From the NCBI GenBank assembly GCA_964454015.1, contig CAYVQF010000008.1:1-64000 (forward strand): a DNA stretch of 64,000 bases, given 5' to 3'. How positions within the stretch are numbered: position 1 is the stretch's first letter; each line of letters starts with the position of its first letter. This DNA is from CAYVQF01 sp964454015. GTDB taxonomy: Bacteria > Myxococcota_A > Bradymonadia > UBA4248. The position numbers and the translations under genes were made by a program. The notes beneath the pieces were generated by a model. It was given only the letters and a program-made list of their open reading frames with translations, searched no databases and was not told the DNA's origin. Of this stretch, positions 1 to 8,597 are shown one piece after another.

Positions 1-271
1 CTTGGTTCTCCAAGAACAACGGGGTTTTTTCTTTTCTTGACCGTGGATCAGGGGGAAAGGCGCGAACTTCTGTTGGGAGCAGGGAAGAGTGTCGCGCTGC
101 TCTTGTCAGGGTATGGGATCCAGGATAAAGGGAAACAGAGAGCGGTCGGTGACCCTCATTGGCTGAAGCTGCCGCGCAGCATGGCTAAGGGTAGGGGGGA
201 GGCAGGTGAGTAACGCGGCGTGAGCTTTCGGTGCTACGAGGGCTGCGCTCTTGGCCTAGATGGAGTGAGCG

Positions 272-811
272 ATGTCAACGGAAGGGCAAGCGGGGAACGA
301 CAAGGTCGTAGCGCAAGAGAGCACAGAAGCCGAAGTGGACATGACGGTGTTGCTGCCAGGCCCTGATGCGAAAGCCGAGCCTTATCATGCCATCATGGAG
401 GTGGATGAAGCGGGCAACGCGACGGGGCAGCTATGGGCGCACGGCGGTCGTTTGATGCTCTTCGAGAGCGTCAATGCGGCGAAGAAGGTTTTGACGGCGC
501 TCGCCGATGAGCACTATCAACTTCGCGGTGTGAGCCAGGCGCATCTGCACGCGTTGCAGCAGGTGACGGCGGAGAAGGTGGAGCTCTACGTGGTGATAGG
601 CTTTACTCCCGCGGGTAAGGTTGAGGCGTTGCCCTTGGAGGAGCATCGTGCGCGCAAGGCCAAGGCGGGTTCGCCGCCGCCCTTGCCTCCGGCGAAGGCG
701 AGCGCCCCGGCGGAGGTGGTAGCAGAAGCCGGTGAGGCGGGCGCGGGAGAGGGTGAGGCGTCAGGGCAAGAGGGTGAGGCGTCAGGGCAAGAGGGTGACG
801 CGGCAGAGTGA
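272..811 (+). CDS. Hypothetical protein with acidic repeat tail
   Basis: A 179-residue protein that I do not recognise. The ATG is preceded by GGAG at a suitable distance. Residues 20-125 look globular, with a VELYVVIGF strand-like segment. From about residue 130 the chain becomes Pro/Ala-rich and then Gly/Glu-rich, ending in two copies of GEASGQE. There is no signal peptide or membrane segment, so it is probably cytosolic. It lies 67 bp upstream of the OmpA-type gene on the same strand, and a shared transcript is possible but not shown. The function is unknown. Confidence 0.7.
   Translation: MSTEGQAGNDKVVAQESTEAEVDMTVLLPGPDAKAEPYHAIMEVDEAGNATGQLWAHGGRLMLFESVNAAKKVLTALADEHYQLRGVSQAHLHALQQVTAEKVELYVVIGFTPAGKVEALPLEEHRARKAKAGSPPPLPPAKASAPAEVVAEAGEAGAGEGEASGQEGEASGQEGDAAE
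749..798 (+). repeat. 21-bp in-frame tandem repeat
   Basis: Two identical 21-bp units (749-769 and 770-790) are followed by a partial third copy that diverges at about 799. They encode EGEASGQ repeats in the acidic tail of the first gene. The length is a multiple of three, so copy-number change would keep the frame. Confidence 0.85.
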
Positions 812-878
812 GCGCCGAGCTTGGCGTGGTTGGCCGCGGTCGTAGGCATTGGTTGCGGCCTGGACTTGGGAGGCTAGC

Positions 879-2894
879 ATGCGGGCAAGGGGTGTTTTTT
901 TGTGGGTGGTGCTCGTGCTCATGGTGCCGCGTGGCCTCGTGGGGCAGGAGGGGCCGTCCTTCGACTTGCGGCGTTTTCGTCCCGCAGGCTCACCGATGAG
1001 TGTGTTCTCAGTCGAGCGCTCGGAGGTGTTGGGTCATTTGTCTTTTGCGGCCAAGCTGTGGGGTGAATACAGCCACGAGCCGTTGAAGTTCGAGGATTTG
1101 CAGGGCCGTGAGCGGCCCGTGGTGGATGGCACGGCGACGGTGAGCTTGGGCCTGGCCCTGGGGCTCTTTGATTGGGTGGATGTGGCGCTGTTGCTGCCCG
1201 TGGTGCCATTTCAGGACGCGCGTTTCGACGGTGTGGCGATTGAGAATGGCTATGTGGGTGACCTGCGGCTGATCGGGAAGGTTCGGGTGTTGGATGCCGA
1301 GTCGTGGGGAGGCTTTGGCTTGGCTGCGGGATTGGATTTGTCTTTTCCTACTGGGGACGAGGGTGCTTTCCTCGGGGATGGGTTTTTGACGGGGCGTCCC
1401 TTTGTGGTCGCTGACTATCGTCTGGGGCCGGTGGTGTTGGTGGGCAATCTCGGGGCGACCCTGCGCGAGTCTGGTGGGTTATTGAACTATCGCCAGGGTC
1501 CCAGCTTGGATTATGGGTTCGGGGTGGTGTGGGTGGCTGTGGACGCGTTGTTGCACCTACAGGGTGAGTTGTTCGGGGCGCTGCCTTTGGGCGAGGCGAT
1601 TGGCGATGATTTTCATCGGCCGCTGGAGTGGCTCTTGGGGGCGAAGGTGCTGACCCGCAAGGATATTCATTTCACCGTGGCGGGTGGCACGGGGCTGAGC
1701 GCCGGTGTGGGGAGCCCTGCTTTCAGGGTGATGGCTGGCGTGGAGTACGCTCCGTTGTCTGATGATTCAGACGGCGATGGGGTGCCCAATGCGGAGGATT
1801 TGTGTCCGAACTTGCCAGGTGACGCGGCTTTTCGCGGCTGCCCGAATCCCGACAGCGATGGGGATGGGATCTGTGATCCCTGGGTGACGGAGCAGGGTTT
1901 GGCGGAGGCTTTTGGGTGCAGTGGTGTGGATCTGTGCCCGGATTTGGCGGGTGTGGAGGCTTTTTCGGGGTGTCCTAATCCGGACGCCGATGACGATGGC
2001 TTGTGTGATCTTTGGGTGTGGGATTTGGGCTTGGCGGAGCACTTCGAGTGCCGCGGCAAGGATCTCTGTCCGCTGATGCCAGGGGTGTCGCTGTACAGCG
2101 GCTGTCCGCCACCGGATCGCGATCAGGATGGTTATTGCGATGCATGGGTCGCCACCCTGGGTCTTGTCGAGGCCTTTGGTTGTGAAGGTGTGGATCTCTG
2201 TCCAGAGCTTGCAGGCGAGGCGCTGTATTCGGGGTGTCCGGACCCGGATCAGGATGACGATGGCGTCTGCGATCCATGGGTCCAGGAGCTGGACTTGGTG
2301 GGTCATTTTTCTTGTGATGGCATTGATCTGTGCCCGACATTGGCAGGGGAGGCGGCATTCTTTGGCTGTCCCCATCCCGATCCGGATGGCGACTACATCT
2401 GCAGCCCCTTCGTGTCGGAGTTGGGGCTGATGGGGCGCTTCGAGTGCGTGGGCTACGACCAGTGCCCAGACGAGCCTGAGACCATCAATGGCATTGATGA
2501 CGACGATGGCTGTCCCGACGAGGGCCCTCGGGTGGTGATCGTGCAGGCGGACAAGATCGAGATTTTGGAGCCCGTCTTTTTTGAGACCAACATGGCCCTG
2601 ATCCGTCCGGAGTCATATTCTCTACTCAACCAGGTCGCGCGGACGATTTTGGCGTCGCCTTCGATTGCGCGGGTGCGCGTCGAGGGGCACACGGATGATC
2701 GGGGCGGGCTGGATGCCAACATGCGATTGAGCCAGGAGCGGGCCCAGGCGGTGGTGGACTATTTGGTGGGGCAGGGGGTGGAGCAAGACCGGCTCGAGCC
2801 TGTGGGCTATGGTCCGCAGCGCCCCTTGGTGCCGGGCAAGAGCGAGCGCGCCCGCTCTCAGAACCGGCGGGTTGAGTTCGTGTTGATTCAGTAG
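879..2894 (+). CDS. OmpA-family outer-membrane protein with TSP3-like repeats
   Basis: Start chosen at ATG 879, with GGGAGG just upstream; an in-frame TTG at 849 has no such site. The product is 671 residues. It opens with a signal peptide (MRARGVFLWVVLVLMVPRG, cleavage probably near VGQ). Residues 30-290 look like an outer-membrane beta-barrel. Residues 295-548 hold one canonical thrombospondin type 3 calcium-binding repeat (DSDGDGVPN) followed by five 44-residue modules with four cysteines each. Residues 560-671 form an OmpA C-terminal domain with the peptidoglycan-binding pattern VEGHTDDRG and NxRLSxxRA. By family knowledge it would anchor the outer membrane to peptidoglycan. The repeats suggest a calcium- and disulphide-stiffened periplasmic stalk, which is inference. 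Confidence 0.88.
   Translation: MRARGVFLWVVLVLMVPRGLVGQEGPSFDLRRFRPAGSPMSVFSVERSEVLGHLSFAAKLWGEYSHEPLKFEDLQGRERPVVDGTATVSLGLALGLFDWVDVALLLPVVPFQDARFDGVAIENGYVGDLRLIGKVRVLDAESWGGFGLAAGLDLSFPTGDEGAFLGDGFLTGRPFVVADYRLGPVVLVGNLGATLRESGGLLNYRQGPSLDYGFGVVWVAVDALLHLQGELFGALPLGEAIGDDFHRPLEWLLGAKVLTRKDIHFTVAGGTGLSAGVGSPAFRVMAGVEYAPLSDDSDGDGVPNAEDLCPNLPGDAAFRGCPNPDSDGDGICDPWVTEQGLAEAFGCSGVDLCPDLAGVEAFSGCPNPDADDDGLCDLWVWDLGLAEHFECRGKDLCPLMPGVSLYSGCPPPDRDQDGYCDAWVATLGLVEAFGCEGVDLCPELAGEALYSGCPDPDQDDDGVCDPWVQELDLVGHFSCDGIDLCPTLAGEAAFFGCPHPDPDGDYICSPFVSELGLMGRFECVGYDQCPDEPETINGIDDDDGCPDEGPRVVIVQADKIEILEPVFFETNMALIRPESYSLLNQVARTILASPSIARVRVEGHTDDRGGLDANMRLSQERAQAVVDYLVGQGVEQDRLEPVGYGPQRPLVPGKSERARSQNRRVEFVLIQ
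1851..2510 (+). repeat. Five 132-bp (44-residue) Cys/Asp-rich coding repeats
   Basis: The aspartate-rich start of each module falls at 1851, 1983, 2115, 2247 and 2379, a spacing of exactly 132 bp. Each module reads D-x-D-x-D-G-x-C-D, then about 17 residues ending in F-x-C, then D-x-C-P, and then G-C-P. The DNA copies have diverged but the residue pattern is kept, so these are old protein repeats under selection rather than a recent tandem expansion. Confidence 0.9.
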
Positions 2895-2909
2895 GCCTTC
2901 GCCAGGGCC

Positions 2910-4244
2910 TCAGCCCGCTTTGGCGGCGAGGCTCTCGAGCATGCCGAGGGTGAGGGACTTGGGTCGTTCCAGGGGGAGCCCCAGGGCGCGATCCCAGACG
3001 GTGTTGGCCAAGACGCCTAGGGCGCGGCCGATGCCGAAGAGGACGGTGTAGAAATCGAACTCCGTGATCCCATGATAGTATTGGATGACGCCTGAGATGC
3101 CGTCGACGTTGGGCCAGGGGTTTTTGACCTTACCGAGGTCTTGGAGGACGGGGGGGATGATGTCGTAGAGCTGTTTGACGATCTGGAAGAGGTAGTAGTC
3201 GGGCGCGCGTTCCTCCATATAGTCCCAGAGGGCGATGTAGCGCGGGTCGGTTTTGCGCAAGACGGCGTGTCCGAAGCCGGGGATGACTTGACCGCTGTCG
3301 AGGGTTTCGTAGACGAAACGCTCGAGGTCGGCTCGGGTGCACGCGGTGGCGGGGTGTTCTTTGGAGGGTGCGCCGCACCCGAGTTTGGCCAGGGCGCCCA
3401 TGATCCAGCGCAACACCTCTTGATTGGCCAGGCCGTGTAGGGGTCCAGCCAGGCCGTTGAGGCCGGCGGAGAGGGCGTAATAGGGATCGGAGAGGGCAGA
3501 TGCGACGAGGTGGGTGGCGTGGGCCGAGACGTTGCCCAGCTCGTGGTCGGCGTGGAGGATGAAGTAGAGCCTGGCGGCATCGTCGTAGGGCGCTTTGATG
3601 CCCATCATTTGGGCGAAGCTGGCGCCGAAATCGAGGCCAGGCTGCCTGAAGAGGGGGGTGTCTCCACGATAGCGCATGCGATAGATGTAGGCGGCGATGG
3701 CTGGGAGTTTAGCGATGAGGTTGAGGGCGTCTTCGAGATAGAGTGGCCAATACTCCTGTTTGGAGATGCCTTCAGAGTAGGCCTTGGCGAAGCGCGACTG
3801 CCGTTGCAGGGTCAGTACGGCAGCGGAGAACATGGTCATGGGGTGGGTGTCGCGGGGGATGGCGCGCAAGACGTCGATGACGAAGTGTGGCAGGGCGGCT
3901 CTCTCTTCGAAGGCGTCAATGATTTCTTGTACTTCATCTTGGTTGGGGATGTCGCCCGTCAGGAGCAGATAGAACTGGGCCTCCACATAAGGCATGCGTT
4001 TCCCCGGGGGTTTGGGGAGCTGGGCCAGTGTCTCGGGGATGGTCAGGCCGCGAAAGCGGATGCCCTCTTCCGGGTCGAGGTAGGAGATGTCGGAGACCAA
4101 GCCTTTGACGCCGCGCATGCCGCCGATGACTTGCTCGATGTTGACCTCACCGACTTTGATGTGACGGTGTTGTTCGAGGAGTGATCTGACGCGGGCGCGG
4201 GTCTCTTCGATTTTCGTTTCCAATTTGTGAACGAGGGCTTCCAT
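2910..4244 (-). CDS. gltA: Citrate synthase, mitochondrial-like type
   Basis: Condenses acetyl-CoA with oxaloacetate at the entry of the TCA cycle. ATG 4244 is preceded by GGAG; a TTG two codons upstream is less likely. The 444-residue chain resembles eukaryotic mitochondrial citrate synthase along its length, including GGMRGVKGLV and EGIRFRGLTIPE near the N-terminus. The catalytic residues are visible: His270 in AGPLHGLA, His326 in GHAVLRKTDPRY and Asp381 in NVDGISGV, matching pig His274, His320 and Asp375. It is divergent from the aconitase gene with a 264-bp shared intergenic region, so the two consecutive TCA enzymes are probably co-regulated. The symbol denotes function; the sequence is not of the hexameric E. 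coli GltA type. Confidence 0.95.
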   Translation of the reverse strand: MEALVHKLETKIEETRARVRSLLEQHRHIKVGEVNIEQVIGGMRGVKGLVSDISYLDPEEGIRFRGLTIPETLAQLPKPPGKRMPYVEAQFYLLLTGDIPNQDEVQEIIDAFEERAALPHFVIDVLRAIPRDTHPMTMFSAAVLTLQRQSRFAKAYSEGISKQEYWPLYLEDALNLIAKLPAIAAYIYRMRYRGDTPLFRQPGLDFGASFAQMMGIKAPYDDAARLYFILHADHELGNVSAHATHLVASALSDPYYALSAGLNGLAGPLHGLANQEVLRWIMGALAKLGCGAPSKEHPATACTRADLERFVYETLDSGQVIPGFGHAVLRKTDPRYIALWDYMEERAPDYYLFQIVKQLYDIIPPVLQDLGKVKNPWPNVDGISGVIQYYHGITEFDFYTVLFGIGRALGVLANTVWDRALGLPLERPKSLTLGMLESLAAKAG

Positions 4245-4432
4245 GGGCAATCTCCTGTCCTGCGGGCAGTGCTTGGCGCGGTGGGGCGAAGGGTGTGGCG
4301 CGGCTTTGGTCCCCGGAATTGGTACGGGGGGTCAAGCGCTGTTGGATCGTCTTTTAGATTGTGGTGCTGGGCCGGTGGCGGCGCAATAGGGGAGGAAAAA
4401 GCAGGGGGCCGGTGCATGGGGGGCCTTGCGAG

Positions 4433-4461
4433 TTGGACGCGGTGGGCTTTATCTTTATGGG
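4433..4461 (+). promoter_or_regulatory. Possible sigma-70-type promoter for aconitase
   Basis: TTGGAC and TATGGG are separated by 17 bp, about 50 bp upstream of the chosen aconitase start, in the 264-bp region between the divergent citrate synthase and aconitase genes. The -10 match is weak. I saw no equally good pair for citrate synthase on the other strand. Confidence 0.3.
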
Positions 4462-4508
4462 GTCCCTGTTGGAGAGACGTGTCAGGCATCTTTAGAGAGG
4501 AGGAGAGG

Positions 4509-6758
4509 ATGATCGATGTAGGGGCCATTGCGGCGCTGTATGGCAGGCAAGGGGAGACGCACAAGGCCCTGCGAGCCCGCTTGGGCCGGCCGTTGACGTT
4601 GACGGAGAAGATCCTCGGCACCCATCTGGCGGATGCGGAACAAGCCTGGGAGCGTGGGAAATCGTTTTTGTTGCTGCGCCCCGACCGGGTCGCTCTGCAG
4701 GACGCGACGGCGCAGATGGCGCTCTTGCAGTTCATGGTTGCGGGCCGCCGGCAGACGGCGGTGCCGACGACGGTGCACTGCGATCACTTGATCCAGGCTC
4801 GGCGGGGGGTGGACAGTGACATGCGGGAGGCGCTGGAGGAGAACGACGAGGTCTTCCGCTTCTTGCGGGACGTGTCGCAGAAGTTCGGGATTGGTTTTTG
4901 GCGGCCCGGGGCGGGGATCATTCACCAGGTGGTGTTGGAGAACTACGCCTTTCCGGGTGGTTTGATGATCGGAACGGATTCGCATACGCCGAACGCTGGC
5001 GGTCTGGGGATGTTTGCCGCTGGGGTTGGTGGTGCCGATGCGGTGGACGTGATGGTCGACATGCCTTGGGAGGTGTTGGCCCCACGGGTCATCGGGGTTC
5101 ACTTGCGGGGGTCTTTCTCGGGGTGGACTTCGCCCAAAGACGTGATCTCCCGGTTGTGTGAGGTGCTGACCGTGAAGGGCGGGACCAACGCGGTCTTGGA
5201 GTACTTTGGCAGCGGCACGGAGGCTATCTCTTGCACGGGCAAGGCGACGATCACGAATATGGGCGCGGAGCTAGGCGCGACGACGTCTCTGTTTCCTTTC
5301 GACGCGCGGATGGCGACCTACTTGCGCGCGACGCGGCGGGAGGAGGTGGCGGCCTTGGCTGAAGCGCATGCAGACGAGCTGCGGGCCGATGCCGAGGTGG
5401 TGGCGGACCCCTCCTGCTACTACGACCAGGTGGTAGAGATCGACCTCGACTCGCTCGAGCCACGTTTGGTGGGGCCGCACAGTCCGGATATCGGGCGGTC
5501 GGTCTCGGAGATGGGTGCCGATGCGGTCGCCCACGGTTGGCCGCTGGAGCTGAAGGCGGCGCTGATTGGTTCCTGCACGAACTCATCCTATGAGGATCTG
5601 GGTCGGGCCGCCGATGTGGCTTCCCAGGCGGCGGCGGCGGGCTTGAAGGCGGTGATTCCGTTCATGATCACGCCGGGCTCGGATCAAATCCAGGCCACGG
5701 TGACCCGGGACGGGCAGTTGGCGGCGTTGGTGGAAGTCGGCGGCGTGGTCTTGGCCAATGCCTGCGGCCCCTGTATCGGTCAATGGAAACGCTACGACAT
5801 CGAGATGGGCGAGACGAACAGCATCATCACCTCTTACAACCGCAATTTTCGTCGTCGCAACGATGGCAATGCGGAGACGCACAACTTCATTGGTTCGCCG
5901 GAGATCGTGACGGCCTATGCTTTTGCTGGTCGTTTGGATTTCAATCCCCTGGTCGACACGCTACCGACGCCTGATGGCCAGAGCTTTCGCTTTGCGGCAC
6001 CGCAGGCGCCCGAGCTGCCGCAGGCGGGTTTCGTCGAGGGCAGCGCTGGGTTCATCCCGCCGAGTGACGCTTGGGGGGATCTGGAGGTGCGGGTGGACCC
6101 GGATTCAGAGCGCCTTCAGCTTCTGGAGCCTTTTCCCGCGTGGCATGGGCAAGAAATGGAGGACCTGCGGGTGTTGCTGAAGGCGCAGGGTAAATGTACG
6201 ACGGACCACATATCTGCGGCTGGGCCGTGGCTGCGTTTTCGTGGGCACTTGCCGCGGATCTGCGGCAACCTCTTTTTAGGGGCGGTGAACGCCTTCACCG
6301 GCGAGACGGGCAAGGGGCGCGACGTCCTGGCGAATGAAGATGGGGTGTCTTTCCCGCGTATTGCCCTGCGCTGGCGGCAGCAGGGGCAGCCGTGGGTGGT
6401 GGTGGGTGACGAGAACTATGGGGAGGGCTCATCGAGGGAGCACGCGGCGATGGAGCCGCGCTACATGGGCTGCCAGATCGTGGTGGTGAAATCCTTTGCG
6501 CGCATTCACGAGACCAACTTGAAGAAGCAGGGGATCCTGGCCTTGACCTTTGCCGACCCAGCGGACTTTGAGCTCATCCAGGCGGAGGATGTGATCGCTA
6601 CGGAAGGGGTGGTAGGTCTGGCACCGGGACAGCCAGTCTATCTGCTCGTGCGGCATCGCGACGGGAGGAGGTCTCGCATCGCGACGCGTCATTCTTATAA
6701 TGACGAGCAGATCAAGTGGTTCGAGGCGGGTTCAGCCTTGAACCTGTTGCGCCGTTAG
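4509..6758 (+). CDS. acn: Aconitate hydratase, mitochondrial-like type
   Basis: Interconverts citrate and isocitrate through a [4Fe-4S] cluster. Start chosen at ATG 4509, preceded by AGGAGGAGAGG; the frame stays open further upstream but without coding character. The 749-residue chain is close to the length of mature mitochondrial aconitase. It matches that family in many blocks, such as RPDRVALQDATAQMALLQF, GTDSHTPN and KCTTDHISAAGPW. The cluster ligands are Cys356 (SCTNSS), Cys419 and Cys422 (ACGPCIGQW). The swivel domain carries GDENYGEGSSREHAA and SFARIHETNLKKQG. It is divergent from citrate synthase, which makes its substrate. Confidence 0.96.
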   Translation: MIDVGAIAALYGRQGETHKALRARLGRPLTLTEKILGTHLADAEQAWERGKSFLLLRPDRVALQDATAQMALLQFMVAGRRQTAVPTTVHCDHLIQARRGVDSDMREALEENDEVFRFLRDVSQKFGIGFWRPGAGIIHQVVLENYAFPGGLMIGTDSHTPNAGGLGMFAAGVGGADAVDVMVDMPWEVLAPRVIGVHLRGSFSGWTSPKDVISRLCEVLTVKGGTNAVLEYFGSGTEAISCTGKATITNMGAELGATTSLFPFDARMATYLRATRREEVAALAEAHADELRADAEVVADPSCYYDQVVEIDLDSLEPRLVGPHSPDIGRSVSEMGADAVAHGWPLELKAALIGSCTNSSYEDLGRAADVASQAAAAGLKAVIPFMITPGSDQIQATVTRDGQLAALVEVGGVVLANACGPCIGQWKRYDIEMGETNSIITSYNRNFRRRNDGNAETHNFIGSPEIVTAYAFAGRLDFNPLVDTLPTPDGQSFRFAAPQAPELPQAGFVEGSAGFIPPSDAWGDLEVRVDPDSERLQLLEPFPAWHGQEMEDLRVLLKAQGKCTTDHISAAGPWLRFRGHLPRICGNLFLGAVNAFTGETGKGRDVLANEDGVSFPRIALRWRQQGQPWVVVGDENYGEGSSREHAAMEPRYMGCQIVVVKSFARIHETNLKKQGILALTFADPADFELIQAEDVIATEGVVGLAPGQPVYLLVRHRDGRRSRIATRHSYNDEQIKWFEAGSALNLLRR

Positions 6759-6778
6759 GGGTGAGGTCCTGAGGGGTT

Positions 6779-7198
6779 TCAGAAGGGGATTTCGGTGTCA
6801 GGGAAGGCGTCGTCGGGCGCAGACGGTGCGCTGCCTCCGCCGCCGCCTTGAGCGTAACCTTCGTCGGGGCCGGTCCCACCGCCGCGGGACTCGAGGAACT
6901 GGACGTCATTGGCGATGATTTCGGTGAAGTACTGGGTGGTGCCGTCGTCCTTCTGCCATTTGCGATAGCTGATCCGCCCTTCGACGTAGACCATTCGGCC
7001 TTTGCTGAGGTATTTTGAACAATTCTCAGCGGTTTTGTCGAAGGTGACCACGGTGTGCCAGTCGGTCTGCCGTTTTTCGCCGAAGCCGGAGTCTGTGGCC
7101 AGGCGCAAGCGGGTGATGGCTTTGCCAGCCTGAGAGTAACGGCTCTCTGGGTCTTGTCCCAGGCGTCCGATGAGGATGACCTTGTTTACACCTGCCAT
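6779..7198 (-). CDS. ssb: Single-stranded DNA-binding protein
   Basis: Coats single-stranded DNA in replication, repair and recombination. The 139-residue chain has an N-terminal OB fold (residues 1-108), opening with MAGVNKVILIGRLGQDPE and including WHTVVTFDKTAENC and KGRMVYVEGRISY. It then has a short Gly-rich linker and the acidic tip TEIPF, the conserved site for partner proteins. The start has GGAGG 10 bp upstream. It is convergent with the aconitase gene, with only 20 bp between the stops, and stands alone on its strand. In a competent cell SSB could also protect incoming DNA, which is inference only. Confidence 0.96.
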   Translation of the reverse strand: MAGVNKVILIGRLGQDPESRYSQAGKAITRLRLATDSGFGEKRQTDWHTVVTFDKTAENCSKYLSKGRMVYVEGRISYRKWQKDDGTTQYFTEIIANDVQFLESRGGGTGPDEGYAQGGGGGSAPSAPDDAFPDTEIPF

Positions 7199-7466
7199 AT
7201 GCTCTTAACCTCCTTGCGGGCGGCATCGATGTGTTGGCCGCCATTTCGTGGGCGTCGACGAAGGTAGCAGCCTGTGCCGGGGCGGCGCCACCGGTAGCGA
7301 AGGTTAGTTTGTGATGAACGGGTGAGATCTGTCGAGGTTGCGGAGGGCATGGTCTTCACATCAGGTGCAAGAGGTGGACGGAGAGACGCGATTGGGTTGT
7401 AGTGGTTTGCAGGCGGAAGTTTTGGCAGGTGGACCCGGGCGGCTCGCGGCCCGAAAGGAGGATGGG

Positions 7467-8000
7467 ATGTTGAGATGCATAGGGCTGGTGTTGGCGTCGT
7501 TGTCGTTGGCGATGGTCTTCTCTGCCTGCAAAGAGGCCCAAGAGGCGGCGGTGGCGCATAGCCAGCAGTTGGCGGCGCAGCGCCGCACGGCGGATCAGAC
7601 CGAGGCGCGACGCGGCTTATCGTCGTTGGTTCTTGGGGCCAAGAATTTCCATATCCAGGAGCATCCCGATCCAGAGGATAGTAGCCGGATGGTGAGCGGG
7701 CGTTTTCCTGTGAGCCGGCGGGTGTGCACCGCCGGTGGCGATCCCCGTGAGGCAGCGAGCTTGTCCGAGACGGCCTGGTTGGAAGATCCATGGCGCGCGC
7801 TTGGTTTCGTGATGCGCAGCGATCATTTTTGGTCCTATTGCTACGAGTCATCTATCGATGGGCTGCGCTTTGCGGCTTCTGCCGAGTTGGGCCCAGACAT
7901 GCTCTGCGTGACCGGGGTGAGCCAGGGGCAGGTGGCGGTGATCACGGAGATCTTTTTACTCGATGATGACGAGGACTGTGTCTTACCACCCCGGCAGTGA
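7467..8000 (+). CDS. Putative lipoprotein of unknown function
   Basis: A 177-residue protein that I do not recognise. ATG 7467 follows AAGGAGG and gives a lipoprotein signal, MLRCIGLVLASLSLAMVFSAC, with Cys21 as the likely lipidation site. The mature part holds further cysteines, including those near VCTAGG, SYCYESS and MLCVTG, and the C-terminus DDDEDCVLPP, so periplasmic disulphides are plausible. It is followed 15 bp later by the DUF4178-like gene and then the J-domain gene, which suggests a three-gene operon. Confidence 0.75.
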   Translation: MLRCIGLVLASLSLAMVFSACKEAQEAAVAHSQQLAAQRRTADQTEARRGLSSLVLGAKNFHIQEHPDPEDSSRMVSGRFPVSRRVCTAGGDPREAASLSETAWLEDPWRALGFVMRSDHFWSYCYESSIDGLRFAASAELGPDMLCVTGVSQGQVAVITEIFLLDDDEDCVLPPRQ

Positions 8001-8015
8001 AGGAGGGGCGTTGTC

Positions 8016-8597
8016 ATGTGGGTGGCCATTGGTTTAGGGATGGGTGTCGTGGCGCTTAGCGCTGTGGTGTTTTTGGGGGCGCGACGGCGCCGCGCTGCGC
8101 CGCGAGCGCTGGCGGCACCCGAGCGCGCATCGCTATGGGAGTTGAGGCCGAATGACGTGGTGGAGCACTTTGGCGAGAGCTATATGGTGCTTCGGGTGGT
8201 GACCTACGATGAGAGCGGTGACGGGTGGCGCATGGTTCATCTGGAAGGCGAGGGGCGCTGCCGTTTGTTGTTGGTTCGGGGGGACGAGCTGCGTGTGAGC
8301 TGGCTGTGTGAGCAAGCATTGGAGCTCGCTGTGGCTTCCCTCGGCGCGGCGACGGTGCATGACCGGGGGCGTTCCTTTCGTTTGGTGCGGTGGGGCCGCG
8401 CCGTTGGACGGGAGGAAGTGGCTGGCGCGGTGGAGGCATTGGGGAGTGTGCACTACTATCGCTACGAGAGCGCTGGTGGCGCGCTTCTATGGGTGGAGTC
8501 ATGGTCTGAAGGGACGTGGTTGCAGCTCAGCGGGCAGGATTGTGCGGCCGGAGCGGTGACCTGGCTGCCAGGCGATGCGGTTGGCGTGGAGGGTTGA
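8016..8597 (+). CDS. Membrane-anchored DUF4178-like protein
   Basis: A 193-residue protein. The start is preceded by AAGGAGGGG. Residues 3-22 form one membrane segment followed by RRRR, so the bulk should be cytosolic. Residues 45-190 alternate beta strands with motifs VVRVVTYDES, VHDRGRSFRLVRWG and a Y-x-Y-E segment before LLWVESW, which recall DUF4178 domains. That assignment rests on remembered pattern and was not tested. The next gene starts at the base after its stop, so the two are probably translationally coupled. Confidence 0.6.
   Translation: MWVAIGLGMGVVALSAVVFLGARRRRAAPRALAAPERASLWELRPNDVVEHFGESYMVLRVVTYDESGDGWRMVHLEGEGRCRLLLVRGDELRVSWLCEQALELAVASLGAATVHDRGRSFRLVRWGRAVGREEVAGAVEALGSVHYYRYESAGGALLWVESWSEGTWLQLSGQDCAAGAVTWLPGDAVGVEG

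Noticed and set aside
1..213. Frame open from the window edge to about 213 as the end of an upstream gene
   Set aside because: Third codon positions are not GC-biased like the neighbouring genes and no motif is present. A CTTGG-TTCT-CCAAG stem at 1-14 with a nearby T-rich stretch fits the tail of a transcript better.
205..224. A GGTGAGTAACGCG string similar to a conserved 16S rRNA segment
   Set aside because: Only a short stretch matches, the flanks do not continue as 16S rRNA, and a protein gene with its own ribosome site starts 50 bp later. It is a coincidence.
1851..2510. 132-bp periodic repeat as a non-coding or mobile repeat
   Set aside because: It is in frame within the OmpA-type gene, diverged at third positions and conserved in residue pattern, so it is a protein repeat.
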